Notes: generated by a model not told the origin, from the sequence alone. Shown: positions 1 to 9,290, numbered from the stretch's first letter. The stretch: 64,000 nt of DNA from Bradyrhizobium sp. AZCC 2176 (GCF_036924645.1 NZ_JAZHRX010000001.1:1984001-2048000); one strand, 5' to 3'. A program made the numbers and translations.

Positions 1-812
1 GAATTCAGTGCAGCAATGGTTTCCTTGGGCGTGCCCTTCGCCACGTAGAGCCCATGCCACATCGAGTAGCTGACCTCGGGCATGCCGAGCTCGGCGGTGG
101 TCGGCACATCCTTCAACTGTTCCAGACGTTGCGGCGACGTAATGGCGATGCCGTGAAGGGTCCCGGCCTGAATTTGCGGCAGTGCGTTGGTTACCTGATC
201 CCACAGCAGGTCGATCTGCCCTGCCAGCAGATCGGAAATTGCCGGAGCCGAGCCGCGATAGGCGGCGACCGTCGGCTTGAAGCCGAGCACATTGCCCATC
301 ATCACGGCGCACAAATGACTGTTGGTCCCGAGACCGCCATGCGCGAAGTTCGCCTTGTCGCCCTGCGCCTTGATCCAGTCCACAAAATCCTTCGGTCCCG
401 CGCCGGGAATCGACTTGCGGCCGATCAGGACCATCGGCGCGTTGTTGACGAGGCCGACCGGCTCAAACGCCGTTTTGGTATCGTAGCGCAGATTGATGAA
501 CAGGCTGGGCGCCGCAAGCAGCGCGACGTGGTTGATCAGGACCGTCGAGCCGTCGGGTGCCGATCGGGCAACACGGTCATTGGCCAGCGTGCTGCCGCCG
601 CCGACCACATTCTCGATGATGATGGTCTGGCCGAGCGTGCGCGACATCCGCTCGCCGATCAGACGCGCGACGGTATCCGTGCCGCCGCCGGCCGCGAACG
701 GGACCACCAGCGTCACGGTCTTCGGGGTCGATTGCGCATGGGCCTGCGGCACAAGCGCCGCAATCAGCAGACCAAGACCCGTGACGGCGCTTCTAAAGGG
801 AAGATTGATCAC
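1..812 (-). CDS. TctC/Bug-type tripartite tricarboxylate transporter binding protein, 3' end cut by window edge
   Basis: Reading the minus strand from a GTG codon gives a signal peptide and then VTLVVPFAAGGGTDTVAR, the N-terminal signature of periplasmic binding proteins of the TctC/Bug family. Later matches include ENVVGGGSTLAN, the segment around LAAPSLFIN and a C-terminal part with MWHGLYVAKGTPKE. About 270 residues are visible of the usual 320 or so, so the C-terminus lies outside the window. GGAGG sits 8 bases before the GTG, which supports this start. These proteins capture carboxylates or other small organic acids in the periplasm for a TctAB-type carrier, which is not visible here. 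It is divergent from the galactonate genes, so an acidic sugar is a possible ligand, but that is inference only. Confidence 0.88.
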   Translation of the reverse strand, partial: MINLPFRSAVTGLGLLIAALVPQAHAQSTPKTVTLVVPFAAGGGTDTVARLIGERMSRTLGQTIIIENVVGGGSTLANDRVARSAPDGSTVLINHVALLAAPSLFINLRYDTKTAFEPVGLVNNAPMVLIGRKSIPGAGPKDFVDWIKAQGDKANFAHGGLGTNSHLCAVMMGNVLGFKPTVAAYRGSAPAISDLLAGQIDLLWDQVTNALPQIQAGTLHGIAITSPQRLEQLKDVPTTAELGMPEVSYSMWHGLYVAKGTPKETIAALN

Positions 813-1033
813 GATGGCGTCCTCCAAAGTCTTTGTTTTTTGTTGTTATGCCGCATTGTTGCGGACGTGCGCTCGTTGGCGAAGCCACACCGCCAAAAAC
901 AGCATAGCACCGCATGACTTCGATCATGCTGATTGCGGCCCCGCAAATCAATTGTAAAGCAAGCGTAGCTCGCCGGCGGACTGGCGTGATACTATGGCCC
1001 CCGCGATGCGAATGACACTGGGACGGATTTGAA

Positions 1034-1948
1034 ATGAGCGAGGCTGCATACGTCGCGGTCGATTGGGGCACAAGCAGTTTTCGGCTTTGGCTCGTCGATC
1101 GGGCCGGCAATGTCCTGGGAGAACGACGCAGCCACGAGGGCATGCTGGCGGCAGCCAAGCTTGGCTTCGCGGCCGTGCTGCAATCGCATCTGGATGCCGT
1201 CGGCGCCGCGCCCGGGTTGCCCATTGTCGTCTGCGGCATGGCCGGCGCCCGGGGCGGGTGGATTGAAGCCGGTTATGTCGACACGCCGGCGCGGCTCGCA
1301 TCGATCCTGAAGCAGGCCGTCGCGGTGCCGGGACAGGACCGTGACATCCGCATCCTCCCGGGAATCGCGCAGCGAGACCGCCAGGCGCCGGATGTGATGC
1401 GCGGCGAAGAAACCCAGTTGCTCGGTGCCTTGGGCATGGACGCGGCGGACGATGCGGTCGTCTGCATGCCCGGCACCCATTCGAAGTGGGTCAGGGTCAG
1501 CGGCGGGACCGTCGAACGCTTCGCGACGTTCATGACGGGAGAGCTGTTCGACGTCGTGTCGCGCGAAACGATTCTGTCCCATGCGGTGACCGGCGCCGAT
1601 GACGCGGAAGACATCGAGACATTCAAGTCGGCGGTCATCGCCGCGTTTGGGACGCCTGCGTTCGCCGCCAATCTGCTATTCCAGGTGCGATCGGGTCAGC
1701 TTCTCTACGGCGGCACGCCATCGTCGGCCCGGGAAAAAATATCGGGGACCCTGATCGGTCTCGAACTGGCGGCGGGCCTCGCCGGAGAGATACCGAAGAC
1801 CGGCATCACATTGGTGGCGTCAGGCAGGCTTCAGATGCTTTATCAGTTGGCGTTTGAAGCGGTTTCCGTTCCTGTCCGGTCAATCGGAGCCGAGGATGCG
1901 GTTCGTCGCGGCCTTTCGATGGCCGCGCAATCGATTTGGAACGTATGA
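1034..1948 (+). CDS. dgoK: 2-dehydro-3-deoxygalactonokinase
   Basis: The product phosphorylates 2-dehydro-3-deoxygalactonate with ATP, the third step of D-galactonate breakdown (De Ley-Doudoroff type route). The N-terminus VAVDWGTSSFRLWLVD is the phosphate-binding segment typical of DgoK, followed by the HEGMLAA region, GMAGARGGW, MPGTHSKWV and TGELFDVV motifs. At 304 residues it has the usual family length. A purine-rich GGGACGGA stretch precedes the ATG. The next gene starts within a few bases of its stop, so the two are probably cotranscribed. A signal-less cytoplasmic enzyme is expected. Confidence 0.95.
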   Translation: MSEAAYVAVDWGTSSFRLWLVDRAGNVLGERRSHEGMLAAAKLGFAAVLQSHLDAVGAAPGLPIVVCGMAGARGGWIEAGYVDTPARLASILKQAVAVPGQDRDIRILPGIAQRDRQAPDVMRGEETQLLGALGMDAADDAVVCMPGTHSKWVRVSGGTVERFATFMTGELFDVVSRETILSHAVTGADDAEDIETFKSAVIAAFGTPAFAANLLFQVRSGQLLYGGTPSSAREKISGTLIGLELAAGLAGEIPKTGITLVASGRLQMLYQLAFEAVSVPVRSIGAEDAVRRGLSMAAQSIWNV

Positions 1949-1959
1949 AGGATCAGGCG

Positions 1960-2598
1960 ATGAGCGTTATCCCATTCCCCCCGATGAAGCGTCCGCTGGT
2001 CGCGATCCTGCGCGGCGTGAGGCCCGAGGAAGCGGAGGATATCGTCAGCGTGCTGATCGACAACGGCATGACGGCGGTCGAGATCCCGCTCAACTCGCCG
2101 GATCCCTTCCGCTCTATCGAGATCGCCGTGAAGAAGTCTCCTGCCGGAATCCTGGTTGGCGCCGGCACCGTGTTGACGCTGGAAGCTGTCGAGCGGCTCC
2201 ATGACGTTGGTGGACGGCTTCTGGTGACTCCCAACGTCGATCCCGAAATCATTGCCAGCGCCCGGGCACGCGGCATGGTCACGATGCCCGGCGTCTTTAC
2301 CCCGACGGAGGCGCTGCTGGCCGCCAAGGCGGGCGCATCGAGCCTAAAATTCTTTCCGGCGAGCGTGCTTGGCGCCGCGGGGATCACCGCCATTCGTGCC
2401 GTTCTTCCCGCAGACCTGACGATCGCCGCCGTGGGCGGCGTCTCCGACAAGAACTTCGCGGACTACACCAAGGCCGGTATTCTTGCGTTCGGCCTCGGCA
2501 GCAGCCTCTACAAGCCGGGCATGACGGCGAAGGAAGTCGCCGTACGCGCCAAGGCGACGATCGACGCGTACGATATGGCCATTCAACAGGCGGGGTAG
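1960..2598 (+). CDS. dgoA: 2-dehydro-3-deoxy-6-phosphogalactonate aldolase
   Basis: Class I aldolase of the KDPG/KDPGal family. It cleaves 2-dehydro-3-deoxy-6-phosphogalactonate to pyruvate and glyceraldehyde 3-phosphate, completing the pathway begun by the kinase just upstream. Visible family motifs are VAILRGV near the start, the VEIPLNSPDP segment, VGAGTVLT, TPNVDPEI and the SLKFFPAS motif with the Schiff-base lysine. I chose the ATG preceded by AAGGA at 7-base spacing. Earlier in-frame ATGs lie inside the kinase gene, one of them overlapping its TGA. The length of about 212 residues fits the family. The pairing with DgoK, rather than with Edd, is what favours the galactonate assignment over KDPG. 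Confidence 0.93.
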   Translation: MSVIPFPPMKRPLVAILRGVRPEEAEDIVSVLIDNGMTAVEIPLNSPDPFRSIEIAVKKSPAGILVGAGTVLTLEAVERLHDVGGRLLVTPNVDPEIIASARARGMVTMPGVFTPTEALLAAKAGASSLKFFPASVLGAAGITAIRAVLPADLTIAAVGGVSDKNFADYTKAGILAFGLGSSLYKPGMTAKEVAVRAKATIDAYDMAIQQAG

Positions 2599-2695
2599 CG
2601 CGACGGCACTCTGCCTTGCCTGAGGCCCAGAACCGCCATGGGCTGTCCGCGCCGGCGCCTTTGCCCACGCCGCAGCGTTGGTCTAGAACGTCCGC

Positions 2696-3616
2696 ATGAC
2701 CAAATCAGTGAATGCGCCCCTGCCGTTTGACCAACTTGCCAAGGCCATCGAAGCGCGCCGTTCTGTCTATGGATACATCAGCGGACTTCGGCTTGACCGC
2801 GCCGCCCCTGGAGAGGCCTGGTCAAGCCTGCCCTACCGTCCCGTCTTCGTCGGTGACACCGAGACAGGCGTTCTTCACGGCGGCGTCGTCACGGCCATGC
2901 TCGACGAGAGCTGCGGCATGGCCGTCCAGCTTGCCCTCGATGGGACGCGATCGATTGCCACGCTGGACCTGCGCATCGACTATCAGAAACCTGCGACACC
3001 GGGCCTCGACATCAAGGCGCATTCGTTCTGCTATCGCGTCACCCGCTCGATCGCCTTCGTACGCTCAGCCGCCTACCAGGAATCCGAGGATGATCCGGTC
3101 GCCACCGCGACGGCCTGCTTCATGATTGGTGCGAACCGGACCAACATGTTGACCGACAGGCCGATACACGATGGCGCGCCACCGGCGCTCGAAGTCCCGG
3201 AGGATCCGACAAGCCCATTTGCCAACAGCCCCTTCGCGCGCTGTCTTGGTATCCGCTTCGGCGAGAATGACACGCTTGTCATGCCTTTCTCGCCAAAGAT
3301 CATCGGCAACCCGGTGCTGCCCGCCATCCACGGTGGCATGACCGGCGCCTTTCTGGAAACGACCGCGATCGTGGGTGTGACGCGCGAGCTCGGCGTACTG
3401 GCACCGCCCAAGCCGATCGGTCTGACCATTAATTACTTGCGTTCCGGCCGCGCGCTGGACAGCTACGCCAAAGTTTCGATCGTCAAGCAGGGCCTGCGCA
3501 TCGTCGCCTTCGAAGCGCAGGCATGGCAAGACGACCCGACCAAGCCTATCGCTTCGGCGTTCGGGCATTTCATGCTGAGGAGACGCCAGACGCAAGTTGA
3601 CGCGACATCGAAATAA
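2696..3616 (+). CDS. PaaI-like thioesterase with two hotdog domains
   Basis: Two hotdog folds follow one another: the first (about residues 30-150) contains LHGGVVTAMLDESCGMA and the second (about residues 180-300) contains IHGGMTGAFLETTAI. The HGG motif followed by an acidic residue on the long helix is the PaaI/YbgC-type acyl-CoA thioesterase signature. The expected activity is hydrolysis of an acyl-CoA or aryl-CoA in the cytoplasm; the substrate cannot be read from the sequence. The first domain keeps Asp in the helix and the second has Glu. The gene stands about 100 bases after dgoA, and no functional link to it is evident. Confidence 0.8.
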   Translation: MTKSVNAPLPFDQLAKAIEARRSVYGYISGLRLDRAAPGEAWSSLPYRPVFVGDTETGVLHGGVVTAMLDESCGMAVQLALDGTRSIATLDLRIDYQKPATPGLDIKAHSFCYRVTRSIAFVRSAAYQESEDDPVATATACFMIGANRTNMLTDRPIHDGAPPALEVPEDPTSPFANSPFARCLGIRFGENDTLVMPFSPKIIGNPVLPAIHGGMTGAFLETTAIVGVTRELGVLAPPKPIGLTINYLRSGRALDSYAKVSIVKQGLRIVAFEAQAWQDDPTKPIASAFGHFMLRRRQTQVDATSK

Positions 3617-3709
3617 TCGCATCCGCGGTCTCTGCCGGCTGCAGCGTAGGATGCAAATGCGTGCCTTGCAGTTTTGTAACCGGCCAGCCGCGTCGCTGTG
3701 CTTCTGTGA

Positions 3710-4471
3710 ATGCGTGATCATGACCGGAGTGGCCGCCACCTCCTCGCCGAAGCAGCCAAGCACGTCATCTCGTGCTCGATGGAGCTCGGCGGCAACGCGC
3801 CGTTCATCGTCTTCGACGATGCCGATCTCGAGGCTGCGCTCGACGGCGCGATGGTAGCGAAAATGCGCAACGCCGGCGAAGCCTGCACCGCCGCAAACCG
3901 CATCTATGTGCAATCCGGCATCCACGACGCCTTCGCCGAAGGGCTTCGAAAGCGCATGACGGCGCTAAAAGTGGGCGCGGGCGTCGAAGCCGCCACCGAA
4001 TGCGGTCCGATGATCACGAAAAAGGCCGTCGATAAGATCGATCGGCTGGTTCAGAACGCCGTCGCGGGTGGCGCGCGCGTTCTGTGCGGGGGCTCGGTCG
4101 GGAGCGGGACGGGATTTTACTATCCTCCGACAGTCCTCTGCGACGTGCCGGCCGACGCCGCGATGGCGCAGGAGGAAATCTTCGGTCTTGTGGCGCCGAT
4201 CTCGCGCTTCGAACGGGAGAGCGAGGCGATCGAGCGGGCGAACGACACGGAATACGGGCTCGCTGCTTACATCTATACCCGCGATCTTGCCCGCGGCATG
4301 CGTGTAGCCGCGAAGATTGAAACGGGTATGATCGCGCTCAATCGCGGCCTCATGTCGGATCCGGCCGCCCCGTTCGGCGGCGTCAAGCAGAGCGGCATTG
4401 GACGCGAAGGCGGGCACGGGCACGGCATCGCCGAGTTCATGGAAGCGAAATATCTCGCCGTCACCATGTAG
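3710..4471 (+). pseudogene. Succinate-semialdehyde dehydrogenase, N-terminal half missing
   Basis: The reading frame matches only the C-terminal half of an NAD(P)-dependent succinate-semialdehyde dehydrogenase (GabD type, normally about 480 residues). It begins at the GRHLLAEAAKHV segment, just before the catalytic glutamate motif MELGGNAPF, and keeps the catalytic cysteine in NAGEACTAANR and the C-terminal GGVKQSGIGREGG. The whole NAD-binding front of the protein is absent. The preceding bases after the thioesterase gene do not code for it in any frame I could read, which indicates a deletion or rearrangement junction near position 3710. A protein made from this fragment could not bind cofactor, so I regard it as a pseudogene. 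Confidence 0.85.
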
Positions 4472-4565
4472 ACGGGTGCAGCGCGATCCCTTCAACCGTG
4501 ACCATGGGTCCGGGCCGTCAGGCTAAGGCCCTTCGAAGACAAGAGAGAGAGAGAGGAGATTAATT

Positions 4566-5639
4566 GTGCGCACCATCAAGGGACCGGCAATATTCCTGGC
4601 TCAGTTCGCCGCCGAAGCTGCTCCGTTTGATACCTTGGATAACATATGCGCCTGGGCAGCGGGTCTTGGATACAAGGGCGTGCAGATACCTAGCTGGGTT
4701 TCCAGCTTTATTGACCTGGAAAAGGCTGCGACGTCGAAAACATATGCGGATGAACTGCGTGGCACAGTCAATCGTCATGGACTCGAGATTTCTGAATTGT
4801 CGACGCACCTTCAGGGGCAACTGGTGGCAGTGCATCCGGCCTACTCCAGTGCTTTTGATGGTTTCGCGCCTGTTGCGGTCCATGACAATTCCTCCGCTCG
4901 GACGGCGTGGGCAATTCAACAATTGAAATGGGCCGCAAGGGCTTCGAGCAACCTTGGCCTGAACGCCCATGCAACTTTTCCGGGTGCGTTCGCGTGGCCC
5001 TTTATCTACCCTTGGCCCCAACGCCCACATGGCCTGGTCGACGATGCCTTTAGTGAGCTTGGCCGCCGATGGTTACCGATTCTGGATGAGTTCGATCGCA
5101 ACGGCGTAGACGTTTGCTACGAGTTACATCCCGGCGAGGATCTGCATGACGGGGCGACTTTCGAAATGTTCCTCGATCAAGTGAAGAACCACGCTCGCGC
5201 CAATATTCTTTACGACCCAAGTCATTTTGTGCTGCAGCAACTCAAGTATCTCGATTTCATCGATATCTATCACCAGCGCATCAAGGCGTTCCACGTCAAG
5301 GATGCCGAATTCAATCCAACCGGCAGGCAGGGGGTCTATGGAGGATTTCAGTCGTGGGTTAACCGCGCCGGACGTTTCCGATCGATTGGAGACGGTCAGG
5401 TTGATTTTCGATCGATCTTTTCGAAGCTCACGGCCTACGATTACGCGGGGTGGGCCGTGCTGGAGTGGGAATGCGCACTAAAGCATCCGGAGGATGGCGC
5501 TCGGGAAGGAGCCCGGTTGATCTCCGATTACATCATACGGGTAACCGAGCGAGCTTTCGATGACTTTGCAAGCTCCGGCATAGACAGGGAAGCAAATCTG
5601 AAAATGCTTGGTCTGCAGTCAGATGAGGGCACGCCATGA
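4566..5639 (+). CDS. Sugar phosphate isomerase/epimerase (xylose-isomerase-like TIM barrel)
   Basis: The protein has the AP-endonuclease-2/xylose-isomerase-like barrel layout. It shows the GLGYKGVQIPSW segment near the front, ELHPGEDLHDG with a likely metal-binding Glu and His, YDPSHFV, and IKAFHVKDAEF with the His-x-Lys-Asp metal site, then VLEWEC near the end. Such enzymes isomerise or epimerise sugars or inositol derivatives in the cytoplasm. The start is a GTG with an AGGAG box 7 bases upstream, in a purine-rich leader. The downstream oxidoreductase overlaps its stop by four bases, so the pair is translationally coupled and probably acts on one polyol or sugar. Codon use looks more AT-rich than the neighbours, suggesting acquisition as a pair. 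Confidence 0.82.
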   Translation: MRTIKGPAIFLAQFAAEAAPFDTLDNICAWAAGLGYKGVQIPSWVSSFIDLEKAATSKTYADELRGTVNRHGLEISELSTHLQGQLVAVHPAYSSAFDGFAPVAVHDNSSARTAWAIQQLKWAARASSNLGLNAHATFPGAFAWPFIYPWPQRPHGLVDDAFSELGRRWLPILDEFDRNGVDVCYELHPGEDLHDGATFEMFLDQVKNHARANILYDPSHFVLQQLKYLDFIDIYHQRIKAFHVKDAEFNPTGRQGVYGGFQSWVNRAGRFRSIGDGQVDFRSIFSKLTAYDYAGWAVLEWECALKHPEDGAREGARLISDYIIRVTERAFDDFASSGIDREANLKMLGLQSDEGTP

Positions 5640-6775
5640 GAGACGGCGAGACGTCGCGCATCCGATTGGGAATGGTCGGTGGTGGGATCGGCGCCTTCAT
5701 CGGCTACGTGCACCGAATTGCATCGCGAATTGACGACGATTATGAATTGGTTGCAGGAGCGCTGTCCTCCGACCCTGCCCTGGCTCAAGAATCTGGTAGA
5801 AGCCTTGGGCTGGCCGAAGACCGGATATATACAAGCTTCGCCGAGATGGCGGCGAAAGAGTCTGCCCGCGAAGATGGCATTCAGGCCGTCTCAATCGTTA
5901 CACCCAATCACCTGCATTTTGCGCCGGCCAAGGCATTTCTTGAAGCCGGAATTCATGTGATTTGCGACAAGCCTCTCACGTCAACGCTCGATGAGGCTCG
6001 TGCGCTGGCCAAGATCAAGCCCAAGAATGGCGCGAAGTTTTTGTTGACGCACAATTACACGGGTTATCCTCTGGTACGACAGGCGCGTGCCATGGTGGCG
6101 AATGGTGACTTGGGCAAGATTCGGGTCGTTCAAGTCGAGTATCCGCAAGATTGGCTAACTCGCCCACTTTCAAACAAGCAGGCGGATTGGCGCACGGATC
6201 CTGCTCGTTCAGGATTAGGCGGTGCCATCGGAGATATCGGTACGCACGCTTACAACCTTGCACGATTTGTGACGGGTCTAAAAACGGCGGCGGTAAGTGC
6301 GGACCTGTCGACTTTCGTGGAGGGCAGACGGCTCGACGATAACGTGCATATACTGCTGCGTTTTGAAGGCAATGCACGCGGGATGCTGTGGGCCAGCCAA
6401 GTTGCCGTAGGCTGCGAAAACGGTCTGCAGCTTCGCGTCTACGGCGAAAAAGCCGGGCTTGAGTGGCGCCAGGAGAATCCAAACCAGATGTGGTTCACCG
6501 GATTTGGCAGGCCCAAGCAACTTCTTACGCGAGGCGGCGCGATTTCCGGCGACGCTCCTCCGATTCAGGTTCGACTGCCGAGCGGGCATCCCGAAGGTTA
6601 TCTCGAGGCGTTCGCCACACTTTACAGTCAGTTTGCTCAGCTGATCCGCTCTGGAGATGCTGCCTGTCCCGACCTGCCATCGCTCGCTGACGGACTTGAA
6701 GGAATGGAATTCATCGCTGCCGCGGTCCGATCGAGTAACAATCAGAGCATGTGGACGAGCCTCAGCGACGTGTAA
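5636..6775 (+). CDS. Gfo/Idh/MocA family NAD(P)-dependent oxidoreductase
   Basis: The N-terminal Rossmann fold starts with LGMVGGGIGAFIGYVHRIA, close to the family's GxGxxG signature. It is followed by VSIVTPNHLHFAPA and the characteristic CDKPLTSTLDEA (EKP-type) motif, and GGAIGDIGTHAYNLARF carries the catalytic Asp and His. The C-terminal half is the alpha/beta substrate domain. The family oxidises or reduces sugars, inositols and related polyols. The ATGAG junction with the preceding isomerase implies translational coupling. A route in which the dehydrogenase makes a keto-sugar that the isomerase then rearranges is plausible, as in inositol-type pathways, but the substrate is not determinable. 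Its base composition resembles the isomerase rather than the flanks. Confidence 0.88.
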   Translation: MRDGETSRIRLGMVGGGIGAFIGYVHRIASRIDDDYELVAGALSSDPALAQESGRSLGLAEDRIYTSFAEMAAKESAREDGIQAVSIVTPNHLHFAPAKAFLEAGIHVICDKPLTSTLDEARALAKIKPKNGAKFLLTHNYTGYPLVRQARAMVANGDLGKIRVVQVEYPQDWLTRPLSNKQADWRTDPARSGLGGAIGDIGTHAYNLARFVTGLKTAAVSADLSTFVEGRRLDDNVHILLRFEGNARGMLWASQVAVGCENGLQLRVYGEKAGLEWRQENPNQMWFTGFGRPKQLLTRGGAISGDAPPIQVRLPSGHPEGYLEAFATLYSQFAQLIRSGDAACPDLPSLADGLEGMEFIAAAVRSSNNQSMWTSLSDV

Positions 6776-6892
6776 GGCGCGCGGCTAGATCCAACGCCAA
6801 AAGAACTCACGACGCGCATCCTGGTGCATCGCGGCCTGCATGATCGCCGAAACCCCGCCTTCAGCCACACGCGCACCGCTTGGGAGGAAGCC

Positions 6893-7650
6893 ATGGTCGC
6901 CATCTATCCCGATCTCGCCGGCAAGGTCGTGCTGGTCACCGGTGGTGCATCCGGCATCGGGGAAGCGATCGCGCGCGGCTTCGCGCACCAGAAATCGACC
7001 GTCATCTTCTTCGATATCGCGGACGGGGCAGGCATCAGTCTCGCGCGGGACCTTTCCGGCCAAGGACTTGCTGCCCACTTTGCGCATGTCGACGTCACGG
7101 ATATCCCCGCGCTGCGCGCAGGCATCGCGGAAGCCTGCAAGGTCCACGGGCCGATCACGATTCTCATCAACAACGCGGCGCATGACGAACGGCACGCGGC
7201 CGAACAGGTGACGCCGGAATATTGGGACGACCGGATCGCAGTGAATCTCAAGCATCAATTCTTCGCGGCACAAGCCGTGCTGCCGGGCATGAAGGCCGCC
7301 CGGCAAGGCGTCATCATCAATTTCGGGCTCGACCTCCTGGATGGCAACGCAAGGCGGCATGGCGGCCTACACGGCGAGCAAATCCGGTGTCATCGGATTG
7401 ACGCGCTCGCTCGCACGCGACTACGACCCCTCCAATATCCGCGTGAACGCGATCGCCCCGCTGGATCATGACCGAGCGCCAGCTCGAAAAATGGCTGACT
7501 CCGGAAAGCGAGGCCGAGCTCATGCGCCGGCAATGCCTGAAGCGGAAGCTCATGCCGGACGAGATCGCGAGATTCACCGTCTTCCTGGCATCCGACGAAG
7601 CATCGGCCTGCACCGCGCAGCATTACGTGGTGGACGGTGGCTGGGTGTGA
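6893..7650 (+). pseudogene. SDR family oxidoreductase disrupted by two indels
   Basis: Three successive reading frames reconstruct one short-chain dehydrogenase. The first begins MVAIYPDLAGKVVLVTGG with the TGxxxGIG cofactor motif and the NNAA motif. The second carries MAAYTASKSGVIGLTRSLAR with the catalytic Tyr and Lys. The third carries FLASDEASACTAQHYVVDGG, the usual C-terminus. The first shift fits one extra G in the GGG at 7325-7327, and the second fits loss of two bases near 7462-7466, just before ATCATGACC. GAGGAAG precedes the ATG. Without the indels the protein would be about 252 residues, normal for the family. Both changes could be genuine decay or sequence errors. Confidence 0.88.
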
Positions 7651-7814
7651 ATGCGCAGAGAAAGCAAGTGCGGTGGTCCCCCGTTCGAAGAGCGAGAGCC
7701 TCGTGCCGGTTCGTCAGGGCGTTGCATCTGACCGGCCGACTTCAGACCGGCCAGCGTCATGGTCGACGGCCGCGCCACCGGCTGCCGACGCAGGGCGGGC
7801 GGCGAGGGCGGCCG

Positions 7815-8013
7815 GCCCGAATCCACAGTCATCGTCTCCTGCGCGGGAGCGCCAAGCGGTTCCAGGTTTTCAAGCAGGCCGAGCCGCCGCAGGCAGGACA
7901 CATCGGCAGGCTGTATGAAGCGGCCCGACATCGTGTCGCTCGGAAAGGTCGTGCGGTCGATGGCGAGTAGGTTCAGTCCGTCGCAGCGCGCCGATGATCA
8001 CGACGTCGTACAT
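7815..8013 (-). pseudogene. Remnant of FAD-dependent oxidoreductase N-terminus
   Basis: On the minus strand an ATG preceded by AGGA opens MYDVVIIGA, the start of a Rossmann FAD-binding domain. The frame then breaks. In another frame the sequence resumes with LNLLAIDRTTFPSDTMSG, then FIQPADVSCLRRLGLLENL and PAQETMTVD, which is how geranylgeranyl-reductase/halogenase-like monooxygenases of this type continue. The stretch between GxGxxG and the second beta strand, roughly 20 residues, is missing, so the dinucleotide site is destroyed. Everything after the MTVD segment is unrecognisable. It lies 70-odd bases downstream of the O-methyltransferase on the same strand, suggesting a former methyltransferase-oxidoreductase operon. 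Confidence 0.7.
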
Positions 8014-8086
8014 TTTGGAGATCCTTTGGAGTCGGTTATTCTCGGAATTTGAACTGCAGGGCGCCTATTCCACTCCGCTTTGCGCC

Positions 8087-9130
8087 TTACGGCTTGCGGC
8101 CGATCACGGCGCCGTTCGCGGCGGGTGCGTCGAACCAGACCGTCTCGATGTCCCGGAATCCGGCTTCCTCGAGCCACGCCGAATATTCGGCCGGCGTGTA
8201 GTTTCGCCCTTCCGTCTCGATCAGCATGTTGAGGCTCATCAGCGCAGCCGGCGCCGGCCCGGTCTTTTCGTCATTGACGAGAAGCTCGCTGATCACGACT
8301 GCGCCGCCGCTCGGCAAAGCCTCGAAGGACCGGCGCAGCAGGGCGCGGTTCTTCGCCTCGTCCCAATCGTGCAGGATCATCGACAGGAGATGCACGTCGT
8401 GATCCCCGGGAAGCTGTTCGAAGAAGTTGCCGCCAGCGGTCTCGATGCGGTTGGTCAAGCCGGCCTCGGTAATTTTTCCCGCGGCGATCGCGGCCACGTG
8501 CGGCAGATCAAACGCGGTCGCGCGCAGCTCCCCATACTGTTTGCAAAGCTCGATGTCGTACGCGCCCGATCCGCCGCCGATGTCCAGAAGGCGGCGGAAA
8601 TGACTGAGATCCACGGCTTCGCCGAGCTTGCGCGCGGTCATAGTGGAGACCGAATGCATCGCCTCCCAGAAGAGTGCCAGCATCGTCGGATCCTCGCCGT
8701 CGAACATCGAGGATTGCACTGCCGGGTCCCACGTGGTTGGCCGGTTCGTGCGCAGCGCCTCTGTAAGCCTCCCCCAGCCCGCGTAGAGCCGCTTGTCGGC
8801 CATCTGCACGAAGCCACCGAAGTAATACGGTTTCCCGCGCACGAGATAGGCTTCGCTTAACGGCGTATTGCGATAACGGCCGTCCGTTTTCTCCAGAAGC
8901 CCGAGTGCAGCGCAGCCGGTCAACAGCATCTCGGCCGGGCGTGGATGCAGGCCGAGGGCTTCCGCCAGCCCGGCAACCGTGATGCCGGCGCCGCCCGCAA
9001 GGCGGCTGAAGAGGTCCAACTCGTGCGCAGCGGCCAGAGTCTTGAAGGCCCAGAAACCGGTCGAAAGCGCCATCAGCGGGACGGCGGAAGGAAGCTCCGG
9101 CGTGGCGGCAGGAGTTTTTGTTCGAGGCAT
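8087..9130 (-). CDS. Class I SAM-dependent O-methyltransferase (hydroxyindole/plant-OMT type)
   Basis: An N-terminal winged-helix dimerisation domain (about residues 20-110, with GLAEALGLHPRPAEMLLTG) is followed by a SAM-binding fold with LLDIGGGSGAYDIELC (around residue 185), the acidic AFDLPHV strand, GGNFFEQLPGDHDVHLLSMI and ILHDWDEAKNRALLRR, where the HDW triplet holds the catalytic His. This is the acetylserotonin/hydroxyneurosporene O-methyltransferase family, which methylates hydroxyl groups on aromatic or polyene compounds. The length of 347 residues is typical. The FAD oxidoreductase remnant behind it implies a two-step tailoring operon that has lost its second enzyme. Confidence 0.87.
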   Translation of the reverse strand: MPRTKTPAATPELPSAVPLMALSTGFWAFKTLAAAHELDLFSRLAGGAGITVAGLAEALGLHPRPAEMLLTGCAALGLLEKTDGRYRNTPLSEAYLVRGKPYYFGGFVQMADKRLYAGWGRLTEALRTNRPTTWDPAVQSSMFDGEDPTMLALFWEAMHSVSTMTARKLGEAVDLSHFRRLLDIGGGSGAYDIELCKQYGELRATAFDLPHVAAIAAGKITEAGLTNRIETAGGNFFEQLPGDHDVHLLSMILHDWDEAKNRALLRRSFEALPSGGAVVISELLVNDEKTGPAPAALMSLNMLIETEGRNYTPAEYSAWLEEAGFRDIETVWFDAPAANGAVIGRKP

Positions 9131-9290
9131 TTCGGCCTCCCATGTTCCAGACTACGACCGTGGCTTGCATGACCGTGTTGGCGAACATTGCCATCGTAGT
9201 ATCGTAAGAAATTGCAGGACTGGTAGAAGTGCCAATTCATGGATTCTCGGCCAGTCCAATTCTCGTTTGGCATCGCTACGCCTTCAGGAG

